From an uncultured Cellulophaga sp. (GTDB lineage: Bacteria; Bacteroidota; Bacteroidia; Flavobacteriales; Flavobacteriaceae): a stretch of DNA of 64,000 bases. Under the pieces are notes generated by a model. It ran no database searches. It had not been told where the DNA came from and saw only the letters and a program-made list of their open reading frames with translations. This document shows positions 1 through 10,087 of the stretch, piece by piece (the first letter of the stretch is position 1; each line of letters starts with the position of its first letter). The stretch covers positions 1 through 64,000 of the forward strand of contig CANLOV010000005.1 of NCBI GenBank assembly GCA_947492955.1, written 5' to 3'. A program made the position numbers and the translations under genes.

Positions 1-3000
1 TTAGCATCTCGCATCCTTATTACATAATCTCCATCCACTGTTACTGCATTAGTAAACTCTGGACTAGACTGAAATGCAACTACTACTGCTCCTGCTGAAG
101 TCTCTAATTGATAACTATAAGGCGCTTGCCCCCCACTAAATGTATTCGCTACTATTGTAGCCGTTGGATCCAAACACGTTAATTCCTTACTCACTATTCC
201 CGATACGGATAAAGCATCTGGCTCAGTTAAGGTTCTTATAACTTGTGCTGTACAACTTGGCTCATTCTGCCTTCTTATATATATCGTATGACTACCTGCT
301 GTTAACGGATGTGTGGCTGCCACCGTCGTTACCGGTGAAGTAGTAGATAACGTTGGGCTAGCAAAACTAGCATCATCTATACTGTACTCAAAACCACTTG
401 CCGCATCAAAATTAGATACCTCAAATATTATTGTTCCATCATTACCATTATTACAACTAACATTCTCAGATGATACATAAGTAGCACTAAATCCCTGATT
501 ATCTAAAACTGTTACAGGTCTATCTATAGAAAGCTCACAAACTTCTGGGTTTTGAAAAGCCAAAATATCATCTATAGCCATATCATTACCAGAATTATTA
601 TTATTATTCGTTCTTATAACAATATCAATTCTACTATTAGAACCTGGATCTAAATCTATTGTTTGATTATACCAATCATCTGAACTTGTATTTCGAGGTA
701 TTTCTCCCGTAACATGGCTAGCAATTACCATTCCCGAATTATCAACTAATTGTATTGTAAGATTTGGGTTAGTTTCTCCTGAAGGAAGTGATGCTGATAA
801 TAAATTAAAGGTTTCTAATGATATTCTTATATCTCTATTAGGTATTATTTCTATATCTCTTTTTGCATAAATAATACCATTTAAACCAGCTACCGAACCA
901 AGATCTATAGCTAAATAACGACCATTGGCTACTAACCCATGATCATTAGGAGTTACCCATCTAAAATAAGAACTTGTAAAATTGGTTGAAGCAGCTGAAG
1001 TAACAACATATTCGCCATTACTAAGAGACCCAACACCTCCTCTATTACAAGGCGTATTGGTTCCATCTAAGGGTTCATAACAATAATTGGGTCCTATTTC
1101 TGGATTAGAAGTATTTGCACCAAAACCGAAATTCTCATTTAACAATAAACTTGGTGTTGGTGGTGTTTGCGAAATATAATTGGTAGTAATTGTATAATTA
1201 CCAGAAGTTATATTATTAAAAATATTACTTGTTGGTGGTGTATTTAAAACTCCATTTAACTCATAAGTATAATTATATGTAGTAATATCTGTATTTACTG
1301 TAACAATTCCTTCTCCTTCACAATCATAAGTAACACTTGGAGTAATAGTAGGATCTATTGGTAAAGATTCTACAACTACTTCCATTGGAAATTCACAGCC
1401 TAAAGCATCTCTAACTATAATAGTATAAAAATTTCCGGCTAATAAATTTGCTGTACTATTTGAACCAAAAGTAGTACCTCCATCAAAGCTATAAGAATAA
1501 GGAGACATTCCTCCTCTTACATTAAAAACACCAACTTCTGCACCATTTATAACATCACATGTGGTACCTCTAGAAACACCTGCAGAAGCACTCAAAGGAA
1601 ATTCTTCGGTAATTGTATGTGTTGTTGTAACCTCATCACAACCAGAGGCATCTAAAACACTAATATTATATGTTCCTGCACTTAAGTTTACAAAGCTAGG
1701 AACATCGTCTTGGTAAGTTGTACCTCCATCGATACTATATCTATAAGGACCATCTCCTCCTGTTATATTAATAGTAATTGCCGCTGTGCTTTCTCCATTA
1801 CATCTAACCGGAGTATCATCTACAACATTTGTAATTACCAATGTACCGTTATCTGTAATTGTTACACTATTAGAAAAAGTAGAACAGTTATTACTATCTA
1901 TAACAATAAACACATAGTCTCCATCTTCTCCAGGAACATATGTTGTTATAAAAGGAGCCGTAGGATCAATTTCTGTTGGGCCACCAGTAGTTTCATAACC
2001 AAACTCAAAAACTGGATTTGTTTGATAAGCATCTGCAGGGATATCTGCAACGGATGTATATAATGGTGTACCATCTTTACTCCATATGGCATAAATATAA
2101 TCTGGGTCTGGTAACCCTCCTTCTGGTGTAACTGTTATAGAACCAGCTGAACAACCGATATTAGCTGTTGTAATTGCTGATAATTGTATATCATCTATCT
2201 CAGTAACTGTAATTCTTTGTAGATCTGTACAACCATCTTGTGTGGTTACCTCTACTATATAATCATCGGGGTTAAGGTTATTAAAAAAGAAATTGTTATC
2301 TATTTGTGCTGTAGCTTGTGTTACACGTGTACCTTCTCCATATGCATGTGTTGTTCCATCATCTAAACGTAAATCATAACTATAATTTGCTTCTACGTTT
2401 AATACTTGAATATTTATAATTCCTAAATCATTACAATTTGCTGGGGTGCTATCTACATCTACTTGAAAATCTCTATTTAATATTCCTATTTCTTCTGTAC
2501 TAAATAAACAAGAATTTGGAATTGGGTCTCCTGAAGCATCTAATTGTATCATCTCTACACGGTAAGCTCCATTTGTTGTAAAATCGAAACTAGGACCATT
2601 GTTTGCACTAAAAGGAATGGCAATTGTATTATTAGAAATATCTACCAATTGATACCCATAACCTGTACCTATATTAGTTATTGTTATATTTCCTGGAGTT
2701 GTACAAATAACATCTCTCTTAGTAAACTGTATATCTAAATTATTTTGAAATACATTAAAGTTAAAACGGCTAATACATCCATCTGTATAATTAATACTTA
2801 ATCTATATTCTCCTGGATTACTAGCTATATAACTATTACCAGTACCAACTTGTGTCCAACAAGAAGGAGAATTACTTTTATTTGCACAACCATTATTTGT
2901 GGCAGTACAATTTGCTTCATTTAACTGTTCCCATGTAATTACTGCATCTGTTATATTTATCTGTAAAAGCTGTGTATCATTAGTACCACAAAGAAATATA

Positions 3001-5057
3001 TTAGGTAACTCACTACCATCTATGGAACATGTTAATATTTCTCCTTGTATATCATTTAAAGGGTCTGCATCGCTATTACTCTCATTAAAAAGTGTAATAA
3101 TTGGGTTTGTTGGTCTTGTTCCAAAACGCTCTACCGTTATTATTTCTTGAAAACCCTTACAAGGATCTGCAATTATTTTATCTACAATATAAACACCTGG
3201 GTCCTCTACAATAAGCGTACTTAAATCGCCATCTGGATTCTGATCATCTAATACTGTATCAACACCTATATCTATAGTATTATTTCCGTTTTCATCTCTA
3301 TACCAGATATAATCATCGAAACCATTACCCGCATCTAAAATAGTTGTAGTTCCGCAAAGTTCAACCGTTCTTCTAAAATCACAATCAGATAAATCATCTA
3401 ATAAAAAGTTAGTAGCACCAGGAACTGTAAATCCACAATCATTAAAATCTGTAACACTAGGGTCATCACTTATTTGGTTGGTGTTTATAACCCCTTCATA
3501 GGTAGAAAAAGCTGTATTTAATATTTCATTAGTACATGCATCTACAAAATCGAAACAGTTTTCTGCTACTTTTACTCGCATTCGTATAGATGAAATAGGG
3601 TCTCCTTCTTCTACTAAGTTATCTGGTATTGTAAAAATTACTGTTCCTGTAGGTTCATCATAGGTATAGGTTACACCGATTGGTACTGTAATATTAAGTT
3701 CATCTAAAGTAACATTAACAGGAAGTACATCTCTAATTGTATAGTTTGTACCATCATCGTTGCCAATATTTTGGAAGGATAATACATAATCTAAAGTTTG
3801 TCCTAAGTTTACTCCTTGCCCTGTAATATCATTACCCGCAATATCTTCTACTTTTTTCTCTAAAACAATATCTGGTTCTATAATTTCTATCCCAAATGTT
3901 ACCAAAAATGCTCCAAACCAATCTCCTGCTGTACTTAATTGTAAATCAGCGGTATTATCTCCGTTATTAATAACACTATTTAATGGGTTATCGATAGTAA
4001 AAATATCAGCATCATATCCTAATGTATTTTCACTATCAATACTTCTAGTGGTTACATTAGCTCCGTCTATAGTAATATTAGAATTAAAAAAGTTTGTTGA
4101 TGAATTGGCTGCATTAAATAAATCTGTATAACCTCCGCTAGGAGTACCATTAGCCGCTCTAATTCTAAATTGATCTCCTCTTAAAGCTCTATCCCCTTCT
4201 AATACAACTGCTCCTAATTTTGCTCTTACAGGACCTACAGGAATCGTATTAAAACCAGAAATTGTGATATCTGCACTTTGACTCCCACGAACTCCTTCAT
4301 AACCATCATATATCGAAATATATTTTCCTGTTAAAGTTGGGTTTTCATAAACTACAACTAATGTCCATCCTGCAGCTCCGTGACCCGTTTGCCCTCTACT
4401 ACCTCTAACATTTGCTACAAAATATTCTCCATCAGGATTTGCTAACCCTTGTAATAAGCTTGTTACATTTTTATAACATACATAAGGGCTATTAGTTACA
4501 TTTGACTGACCATTAATGATTATGGCATCATCTTCTCCTGAAGGGTCTGCATTATTATCTGCTACTAAATCTATATAATTACCTCCTGGCATTTTAAATT
4601 TAATCGCTGTAAAATCGTATTGATTGGCATCATCGGGTAAGTCATCCGGAAACCAAGAGCCCCTAACATCTCTATCGTAATTTCCTCCCCAATATAGTGC
4701 TGCATAATAAATTTGTGAACAATCTGGCACAGCTAGTGTAGAACTACTAGAACTAAAAGTAGTATCATCACCATCTATATCTATATACTCTCTATGATGA
4801 GGGTTATTATTTGCCCACCAATCGAATTCATTTGTATTATCATATACATCATTGGCTGAGTCTGTACTATTTCTTCTATTTAAAATACCATTAGAAATAA
4901 AAGTATAATCTCCTTTAATATTAATGTAATCGTTACCGTTACCATCATTTAATCTAGGAGAAAAGGGAACTTCTTGTGCACTGCTAACAGAAATTACTCC
5001 TAACAGTAGTATTAGAAATAATAAAAATTTGGTTTTGGTTAAATTAAGTACTTTCAT
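1..5057 (-). CDS. Large SprB-repeat, DUF11-containing surface adhesin, partial (3' end beyond window)
   Basis: An uninterrupted reading frame runs from an ATG at 5057 off the left edge, giving at least 1685 residues. Residues 1-23 are a signal peptide (Lys start, Leu/Ile/Phe core, ending SSAQ). Around 390-480 is a DUF11-like repeat (VLEKKVEDIAGN, then LDYVLSFQNIG). Around 1080-1210 and 1530-1570 are SprB-type repeats (VRCNGEST, PYRYSIDGG, PYSYSFDGG, VSCNNGNDG). About 1310-1510 looks like a jelly-roll or MAM-like module. SprB is the mobile gliding adhesin of Flavobacterium johnsoniae, and such proteins normally end in a type B T9SS sorting domain, which is not visible here. The protein is probably secreted to the cell surface by T9SS. 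The neighbouring PorP/SprF and adhesin genes on the same strand support this. The exact role (gliding, attachment or polymer binding) cannot be told. Confidence 0.85.
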   Translation of the reverse strand, partial: MKVLNLTKTKFLLFLILLLGVISVSSAQEVPFSPRLNDGNGNDYINIKGDYTFISNGILNRRNSTDSANDVYDNTNEFDWWANNNPHHREYIDIDGDDTTFSSSSSTLAVPDCSQIYYAALYWGGNYDRDVRGSWFPDDLPDDANQYDFTAIKFKMPGGNYIDLVADNNADPSGEDDAIIINGQSNVTNSPYVCYKNVTSLLQGLANPDGEYFVANVRGSRGQTGHGAAGWTLVVVYENPTLTGKYISIYDGYEGVRGSQSADITISGFNTIPVGPVRAKLGAVVLEGDRALRGDQFRIRAANGTPSGGYTDLFNAANSSTNFFNSNITIDGANVTTRSIDSENTLGYDADIFTIDNPLNSVINNGDNTADLQLSTAGDWFGAFLVTFGIEIIEPDIVLEKKVEDIAGNDITGQGVNLGQTLDYVLSFQNIGNDDGTNYTIRDVLPVNVTLDELNITVPIGVTYTYDEPTGTVIFTIPDNLVEEGDPISSIRMRVKVAENCFDFVDACTNEILNTAFSTYEGVINTNQISDDPSVTDFNDCGFTVPGATNFLLDDLSDCDFRRTVELCGTTTILDAGNGFDDYIWYRDENGNNTIDIGVDTVLDDQNPDGDLSTLIVEDPGVYIVDKIIADPCKGFQEIITVERFGTRPTNPIITLFNESNSDADPLNDIQGEILTCSIDGSELPNIFLCGTNDTQLLQINITDAVITWEQLNEANCTATNNGCANKSNSPSCWTQVGTGNSYIASNPGEYRLSINYTDGCISRFNFNVFQNNLDIQFTKRDVICTTPGNITITNIGTGYGYQLVDISNNTIAIPFSANNGPSFDFTTNGAYRVEMIQLDASGDPIPNSCLFSTEEIGILNRDFQVDVDSTPANCNDLGIINIQVLNVEANYSYDLRLDDGTTHAYGEGTRVTQATAQIDNNFFFNNLNPDDYIVEVTTQDGCTDLQRITVTEIDDIQLSAITTANIGCSAGSITVTPEGGLPDPDYIYAIWSKDGTPLYTSVADIPADAYQTNPVFEFGYETTGGPTEIDPTAPFITTYVPGEDGDYVFIVIDSNNCSTFSNSVTITDNGTLVITNVVDDTPVRCNGESTAAITINITGGDGPYRYSIDGGTTYQDDVPSFVNLSAGTYNISVLDASGCDEVTTTHTITEEFPLSASAGVSRGTTCDVINGAEVGVFNVRGGMSPYSYSFDGGTTFGSNSTANLLAGNFYTIIVRDALGCEFPMEVVVESLPIDPTITPSVTYDCEGEGIVTVNTDITTYNYTYELNGVLNTPPTSNIFNNITSGNYTITTNYISQTPPTPSLLLNENFGFGANTSNPEIGPNYCYEPLDGTNTPCNRGGVGSLSNGEYVVTSAASTNFTSSYFRWVTPNDHGLVANGRYLAIDLGSVAGLNGIIYAKRDIEIIPNRDIRISLETFNLLSASLPSGETNPNLTIQLVDNSGMVIASHVTGEIPRNTSSDDWYNQTIDLDPGSNSRIDIVIRTNNNNNSGNDMAIDDILAFQNPEVCELSIDRPVTVLDNQGFSATYVSSENVSCNNGNDGTIIFEVSNFDAASGFEYSIDDASFASPTLSTTSPVTTVAATHPLTAGSHTIYIRRQNEPSCTAQVIRTLTEPDALSVSGIVSKELTCLDPTATIVANTFSGGQAPYSYQLETSAGAVVVAFQSSPEFTNAVTVDGDYVIRMRDA

Positions 5058-5184
5058 TAGGGCTTGGGTTATTATGTAATAAACTACATTCAATATCAGT
5101 AAATTTGTAACTAGGTTTTTTTAGTAATAAAAACTTATAAACTCTTGTTCTATAAGGATTTTATATTCTAGTCTCTATTCACCT

Positions 5185-5280
5185 AATAACAAATATTGTC
5201 TATATTACTGAGGGTAAAAATTTAATGTTGTAGTATAGTTTATTTCTGTTGTGAAATACTATTTATTTAATGTGTGCTAG
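5185..5280 (-). promoter_or_regulatory. Conserved upstream block, copy A
   Basis: This stretch lies 128-223 bp upstream of the large adhesin start and aligns without gaps with 9935-10030, upstream of the other adhesin gene. Shared words at identical spacing are AATAACAAATAT (5185), GTTGTAGT (5227) and TGTTGTGAAA (5247), followed by TGTG and GCT words near 5271. A further shared word, TCCTACAT, lies at 5297 but with 11 bp different spacing. It is probably a promoter or operator region common to the two surface-protein genes. Its mechanism is unknown. Confidence 0.5.
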
Positions 5281-5422
5281 TTTAACCCATTTACTTTCCT
5301 ACATGTACTAAGAGTTGAGTATAAATAAGGGGTATAGAGCTTTTTGTTAAAATTTTAGAAAACGATTTATTACATTAAAAATTAAAAAAACAAGCTTTAA
5401 TTAGAAGATATACTACTTATTC

Positions 5423-5464
5423 AAAACAAAAGCCCTAAAGAATATTCTTTAGGGCTTTTGTTTT
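5423..5464. terminator. Perfect bidirectional terminator hairpin
   Basis: A perfect inverted repeat with 21 bases per arm, built around AGCCCTAAAGAAT/ATTCTTTAGGGCT, is flanked by A-rich and T-rich ends. It would end minus-strand transcription from the PorP/SprF gene and any plus-strand transcript entering from the left. Confidence 0.85.
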
Positions 5465-5496
5465 AAATTTTATGGTGGTTAATTGCTATCTTTAAT

Positions 5497-7572
5497 TTAT
5501 GTTAATGTGTTTGGTGTTACACGCATAATCCACATTTTATTTTCATATGCATTATCTAATTTAGTATAATAAGATACTAAAGCATTATTCCAAGAATCGT
5601 GCTTTTTTAAATATACATATCTATAGTTATTCTTTGGATTAATAAAGTAGCTAGCATTAAATCCTTTATCATTTAATAACTTTACAAAACGATTAGCATT
5701 ACTTGCATTAGCAAAAACATTAGCAATAATGTAATAACCTTTTCCTACTCCATCTATTCTATATTTTTTAGTAATCGGCTGCTGATTTGAAACTACTTTA
5801 TCTTTTACAACCACATTTGTTTGTAAATTATCATCATACCTTGAAGCTTTTTCTGCTATCTGTTTTACGTTTGCAGCATAGGCACTATTTGTATATCTAC
5901 TATTATCTACATTCATAACCCATAAATCTCCATTATAAGATCCACTAGCATTAGATTTATGTGCTTTAGCAGCTTCTTGCCAAGTATCATATCGTTTTAA
6001 ATACACATATTTTAAACCGTTATTCTTATTTTCAAAATAATCGGCTTCTATTCCGTCTGCATTTAATTTATCTACAAATTTATGATGGTAGTTTCCGCCT
6101 TTGTAAACATTTGCTACTAAATAATATCCATCATCTACGCCTTCTACATTATTAAATTTTCTACTTTTTATTGCTGTTTTTTTAACTGAACTTGGCGTTT
6201 TATCTACTGCTATTTTATCTTTTGATGTTGTTGGATAAACCTTAGTTTGCTTCTCTTCTATTGAATTTTGACTATCAATAATATTTTTTATACTAATTGG
6301 TTTTTTATTACTTGCTTCACTTGAATTTTCTACTAATGCATTGTTAGACTTGTTATTTATAAAATACATTTGCCTTGCTTTTTCTTCTAAGTCTGGATTC
6401 TCTCCTCTGGTTTCTCTACGAACCATTTTCATCACCATTTCGAACCTACGTTCTAAATCTTTATCTCTACTGTTTTCTATAGAATCTTGACGATACATTA
6501 ATTCTGCAAGAATATCATCATTCTCTGCTAATCTTCTTTTTAAGTCAGCTATTTCCTCATCTTTAGAGGTATATGGTTCTTTTTTCAAATCGTCTTCTAA
6601 ACTAGCCAACTCATCAAAATCATCTTCTAGTAATACACGATCTTCTGTAAGGTTTGGTGTAAATGAGTATGCAAAAGAAATTTCATGAGTAGTTCCAAAA
6701 TTATCAAAACTTCCAGAGAGTCCTTTTTCCATAGTATATCCTAAGGATATTCTTTTATTTAAGTTAAATCCTACGCCTGCGGCTGCTCCATAAAAACTAT
6801 CGTAACCTGCTTGTAACCATCCTATCTTAGGTAAATCTAATATTAAACTTCCTCCTAATACAACCTCTTCTTCCCCTGCTTTGCGCACACGTGCCAATGG
6901 CATTAAACGGCCTTCTTCTAAAAGACCTGTTGCTTTAGTAAACTGATGAGTATATTGTAAATGTCCCGAGAATGTTTTGTCTTTAAATTCTGATGCAGAT
7001 TTACTTGTTTTTAAATTATAATCGAATAAATTTTCTGCAAATAAACCAAAATCGAATTTTCCGTAAGAAATATTAAATCCTGGTTGAAAAGAAACTAAGT
7101 TACTATCTTCAAATGCATTTATAAATGGATCTGTATTATTAGCATCTATTCTATTTCTATCTAACCCACTTCTATAATAAGATATATTAGCTCCAAAAGT
7201 AAAATTACTTTTATCGCTTAATTTAATTCCATATGCATAATTTGCCAAAACTCCATAATTAGATAATACACCTTCTCTTTGTGTAAATACGCTTAAACCT
7301 AATCCTGTACGGTCGTTAACTCTACCACTATAACTTAAAAAATAATCCTGATTGTTATCTTTAAATTGTACCGATTGGTTTCTATGCAATAAATTAACAT
7401 AGGACTTATCTTCCCTAACTGTTGAAAATGTAGGGTTAATTAAAAATCTATTGAATTTTAATAAGTTCTGTGCCGGAACATCATATGAAACAAAAGGATT
7501 ATCATCCTGAGCACTAAGTTTCATTAGTGATATAATGGCCAATAATAGGAAAATTAGGTTTCTTTTAAACAT
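5497..7572 (-). CDS. PorP/SprF-family T9SS outer-membrane protein with two C-terminal SPOR-like repeats
   Basis: The 691-residue protein starts with a signal peptide (residues 1-21, ending SAQ). Residues about 25-310 look like a PorP/SprF beta-barrel: NPFVSYDVPAQNLLKFNRF, then repeated amphipathic segments such as GLGLSVFTQREG and GWLQAGYDSFYGAAAGVGF. A charged helical stretch lies at about 320-405. Two related repeats of about 80 residues follow, near 475-555 and 608-691, each with GYY(L/I)(V/I)ANV, a YVYLK(R/K) core and a final W(V/I)M motif; they resemble SPOR domains. SprF is needed for secretion of SprB, and the gene begins 6 bp after a T9SS substrate gene, so it probably serves that adhesin. 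Known PorP/SprF proteins are usually near 300 residues, so the tail is an extension. It could tether the protein to peptidoglycan, but that is inference. Confidence 0.85.
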   Translation of the reverse strand: MFKRNLIFLLLAIISLMKLSAQDDNPFVSYDVPAQNLLKFNRFLINPTFSTVREDKSYVNLLHRNQSVQFKDNNQDYFLSYSGRVNDRTGLGLSVFTQREGVLSNYGVLANYAYGIKLSDKSNFTFGANISYYRSGLDRNRIDANNTDPFINAFEDSNLVSFQPGFNISYGKFDFGLFAENLFDYNLKTSKSASEFKDKTFSGHLQYTHQFTKATGLLEEGRLMPLARVRKAGEEEVVLGGSLILDLPKIGWLQAGYDSFYGAAAGVGFNLNKRISLGYTMEKGLSGSFDNFGTTHEISFAYSFTPNLTEDRVLLEDDFDELASLEDDLKKEPYTSKDEEIADLKRRLAENDDILAELMYRQDSIENSRDKDLERRFEMVMKMVRRETRGENPDLEEKARQMYFINNKSNNALVENSSEASNKKPISIKNIIDSQNSIEEKQTKVYPTTSKDKIAVDKTPSSVKKTAIKSRKFNNVEGVDDGYYLVANVYKGGNYHHKFVDKLNADGIEADYFENKNNGLKYVYLKRYDTWQEAAKAHKSNASGSYNGDLWVMNVDNSRYTNSAYAANVKQIAEKASRYDDNLQTNVVVKDKVVSNQQPITKKYRIDGVGKGYYIIANVFANASNANRFVKLLNDKGFNASYFINPKNNYRYVYLKKHDSWNNALVSYYTKLDNAYENKMWIMRVTPNTLT

Positions 7573-7578
7573 CTTTGG

Positions 7579-9840
7579 TTAACGTATTACGGTTATGGTG
7601 CCTTGTTTTAACACTTCGGCTGTATTTTTAATTTTATAATAAAACACCATATTCTGTCTAGTAAATTCAGTTGTAGCTTCTGGCCAATTATTTTGGTAAT
7701 CGGACACATTGTAAATTTCTTTACCAGCAGAATTGTATATTATTACATTAATATTTGGATCTTGAGAATAAGTATTAGGAAGTGCCCATAAATCATTAAT
7801 TCCATCCCCATTAGGCGTAATTAAATTTGGAACATTAAACACATCTTTATAAGCAATAGTAATATTCTTTGTAACATTACAATCTCCTACATTTGCAATT
7901 AAAATATAATCTCCTTCTTCGGTTAAATCTACTGAAGAAGTACTACTTAATAAATCGTTATTAACATTAAACCACTGGTAAGTCGCTCCTCCTGTGGCTG
8001 TAATTGTTTTGGTTGTTCCTTCTGGAATAACAATTGTACTTTCTGTTGTATCTAGGGATACTAAATTATCGTTTAAAGGAGAAATTACTATTTCATTAGA
8101 CATTAAAGGACAACCATTTTTCTGAACAACCAATTTGTATGTTCCTGGTTCCGATACACTTAATGATGTATTATTAGAATTTACAGCAATATTATCTTTT
8201 CTCCATTCAAAAGTTGCTCCTGTTAAATCTGTAGTAGTATTAATAATAATTGCATTTGTTCCATTACAAAGCACATTGCTATTACTAGATATTGTTACTG
8301 TTTCATTAATTAATAATTGAACAGGTAATGTATTAGAGTTTTCATTATAAGTATTTAGTACAGCATTAAGGCTATAGTCGCCATTTTCTGTATTTGAAGT
8401 TAAGCTAATAGATGATGCTGTTTCTCCGTTAACAGCTATACCTCCTTTATTCCATTGATATGTAAAACTATTGATTAAGTCTGTTGTAACATCTGTTTTA
8501 GTATCATCTGCAGCAATAGCATTTATGGTGCTAACTCCTAGAACAATACTTGTATTTTCACATGCTGTATATGCTGTAGTATAATCTACTACAAGCTCAA
8601 ATGAAGCAGGAGACACTACATTAGTAGTTTCAGAATTCATTGGTGTAGCAGCACATGCCCCTCCGCTTTGAGATACCGTTACGTAGTAAACACCAGCATC
8701 TGTTATATCTAAAGAACTATTTGTTGCACCAGTAACAATGGCATTATCCTTATACCATTGGTAAGATGGTGATATTGCTGTTGTAGTTACACTTAATGTT
8801 TTTGTTTGACTTGGTAGTAATACCATATCGGCTACATTATCTCTTGTAACCGTAAAATTTCCTGAATTTGTAATTGTTACCGCTAATGAACGCTCCAAAC
8901 AAGTGCCTGGACCACTAATTTCTACCTGATAGTCTCCTTCAAAACCAGATACTGAACTATCTACTGTATAAATATGATCATCGATTGTTGGGCTTGTAAT
9001 GGCAACATTATCTTTATACCATACATATGTTAATCCTTGAGCAGAAATATTTGCCTCTAAATCTTGGTTTTCCCCAGGACATAAAGCTGTTTTAGCCGGA
9101 TCATTAATTGCAATTCCAATATTAGTTCCTAAGCTTATGTTTATATCATTTGATAGTGTATTTGCTGATCCTGAACAAATAGAACCATAATCTATTTCTA
9201 CATTATATATACCTGCTTGTGTTATTTCTATTGAAGAACTTTTCTCTGCTAATAGAGTACTACTCTTATACCAATTATACTGATAGGTATTTGCGTTAGG
9301 CACATTATGTACTGCTAATGTTACTGTATTACCCGTACATATTTCTATATTTCCACCTGGCGGTATTGTTCCACTAGCATTCTCACTTATTAGTAAAGGA
9401 GAGTCATAATCTATATAATACATAGAAAAAGCATCTGACTCTGGACTGGTAAGTGCAGGGTTAGTACTTCTAACTCTCATTTTATAACCACTACCTCTTA
9501 TATCTGTTGGTAAAACAAAATCGAACTCAAAATCGAAACTTGTGTTTTTATCGTTTTTTCTGTCTAATTCTACTGGGTTACTAAAACTTCCGCTAGCATC
9601 AGATAATTCTAAAATAAACTCGTTAGAAGAATCTACTAATGGAGTATTCCATGTAAAATTTACAAAGTATTCATTAAAAGTGGCTGATGCACATGCAGCT
9701 GTCCAAGGTGAATTTCCCGAAAAATTAGGGTTATCGGCAGGAGTTGGTTTGTTTAATGTTTGTGCTAATGTAGGAGTAGCACCTAATAACATAAAAGCTA
9801 TTAGTAAGAAAGTTAATTTAAAAAGTTTTTTTGTTTTCAT
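7579..9840 (-). CDS. Ig/PKD-like repeat surface protein with type B T9SS sorting domain
   Basis: A 753-residue secreted protein with a signal peptide (residues 1-26, ending TLAQ). Most of it consists of Ig/PKD-like repeats, recognisable by recurring cores such as TYVWYKDN, SYQWYKDN and TYQWF and by DAGVYYVTVS-like strands. The last roughly 85 residues form a gliding-motility-associated (type B) T9SS sorting domain: NLITPNGDGINDLW, then VIIYNSAGKEIY and a final TVIR. T9SS moves such proteins across the outer membrane. The gene is the first of a pair with the PorP/SprF gene 6 bp downstream, the same order as sprB-sprF. The ligand is unknown. Confidence 0.9.
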   Translation of the reverse strand: MKTKKLFKLTFLLIAFMLLGATPTLAQTLNKPTPADNPNFSGNSPWTAACASATFNEYFVNFTWNTPLVDSSNEFILELSDASGSFSNPVELDRKNDKNTSFDFEFDFVLPTDIRGSGYKMRVRSTNPALTSPESDAFSMYYIDYDSPLLISENASGTIPPGGNIEICTGNTVTLAVHNVPNANTYQYNWYKSSTLLAEKSSSIEITQAGIYNVEIDYGSICSGSANTLSNDINISLGTNIGIAINDPAKTALCPGENQDLEANISAQGLTYVWYKDNVAITSPTIDDHIYTVDSSVSGFEGDYQVEISGPGTCLERSLAVTITNSGNFTVTRDNVADMVLLPSQTKTLSVTTTAISPSYQWYKDNAIVTGATNSSLDITDAGVYYVTVSQSGGACAATPMNSETTNVVSPASFELVVDYTTAYTACENTSIVLGVSTINAIAADDTKTDVTTDLINSFTYQWNKGGIAVNGETASSISLTSNTENGDYSLNAVLNTYNENSNTLPVQLLINETVTISSNSNVLCNGTNAIIINTTTDLTGATFEWRKDNIAVNSNNTSLSVSEPGTYKLVVQKNGCPLMSNEIVISPLNDNLVSLDTTESTIVIPEGTTKTITATGGATYQWFNVNNDLLSSTSSVDLTEEGDYILIANVGDCNVTKNITIAYKDVFNVPNLITPNGDGINDLWALPNTYSQDPNINVIIYNSAGKEIYNVSDYQNNWPEATTEFTRQNMVFYYKIKNTAEVLKQGTITVIR

Positions 9841-9934
9841 AAGTAGTTGTATTTGGGGTTACTACTGATTTATATATTGTTTTTATGTCTTTAAACTATT
9901 TTTTTTAGCATTAAAACAGATTTATACAATAGTG

Positions 9935-10030
9935 AATAACAAATATGTGTTTTATATCTATTGTATAAAATTTATTGTTGTAGTGTATAATAAATTTGTT
10001 GTGAAACCCATTTATTGTATTGTGAGCTCG
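9935..10030 (-). promoter_or_regulatory. Conserved upstream block, copy B
   Basis: Lies 95-190 bp upstream of the Ig-like adhesin start. AATAACAAATAT (9935), GTTGTAGT (9977) and TGTTGTGAAA (9997) occur at exactly the same spacing as in copy A at 5185-5280. It also lies within the 247-bp gap to the divergent glnS gene, so an effect on glnS cannot be excluded. Confidence 0.5.
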
Positions 10031-10060
10031 TTTTATATATTAGCATTACTGCATTTTTCC

Positions 10061-10068
10061 TACATTTG
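10061..10068 (+). promoter_or_regulatory. -7 promoter element (TACATTTG) of glnS
   Basis: TACATTTG matches the Bacteroidota -7 consensus TAnnTTTG and ends 19 bp before the glnS start. No clear -33 TTG is seen at the ideal distance. Confidence 0.5.
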
Positions 10069-10087
10069 CGCTTTAAATACAAGTTAA

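Noticed and set aside
1710-3150. Plus-strand reading frames opposite the large adhesin
   Set aside because: They have skewed composition and no family similarity, and are antisense to a long intact minus-strand frame with clear SprB repeats.
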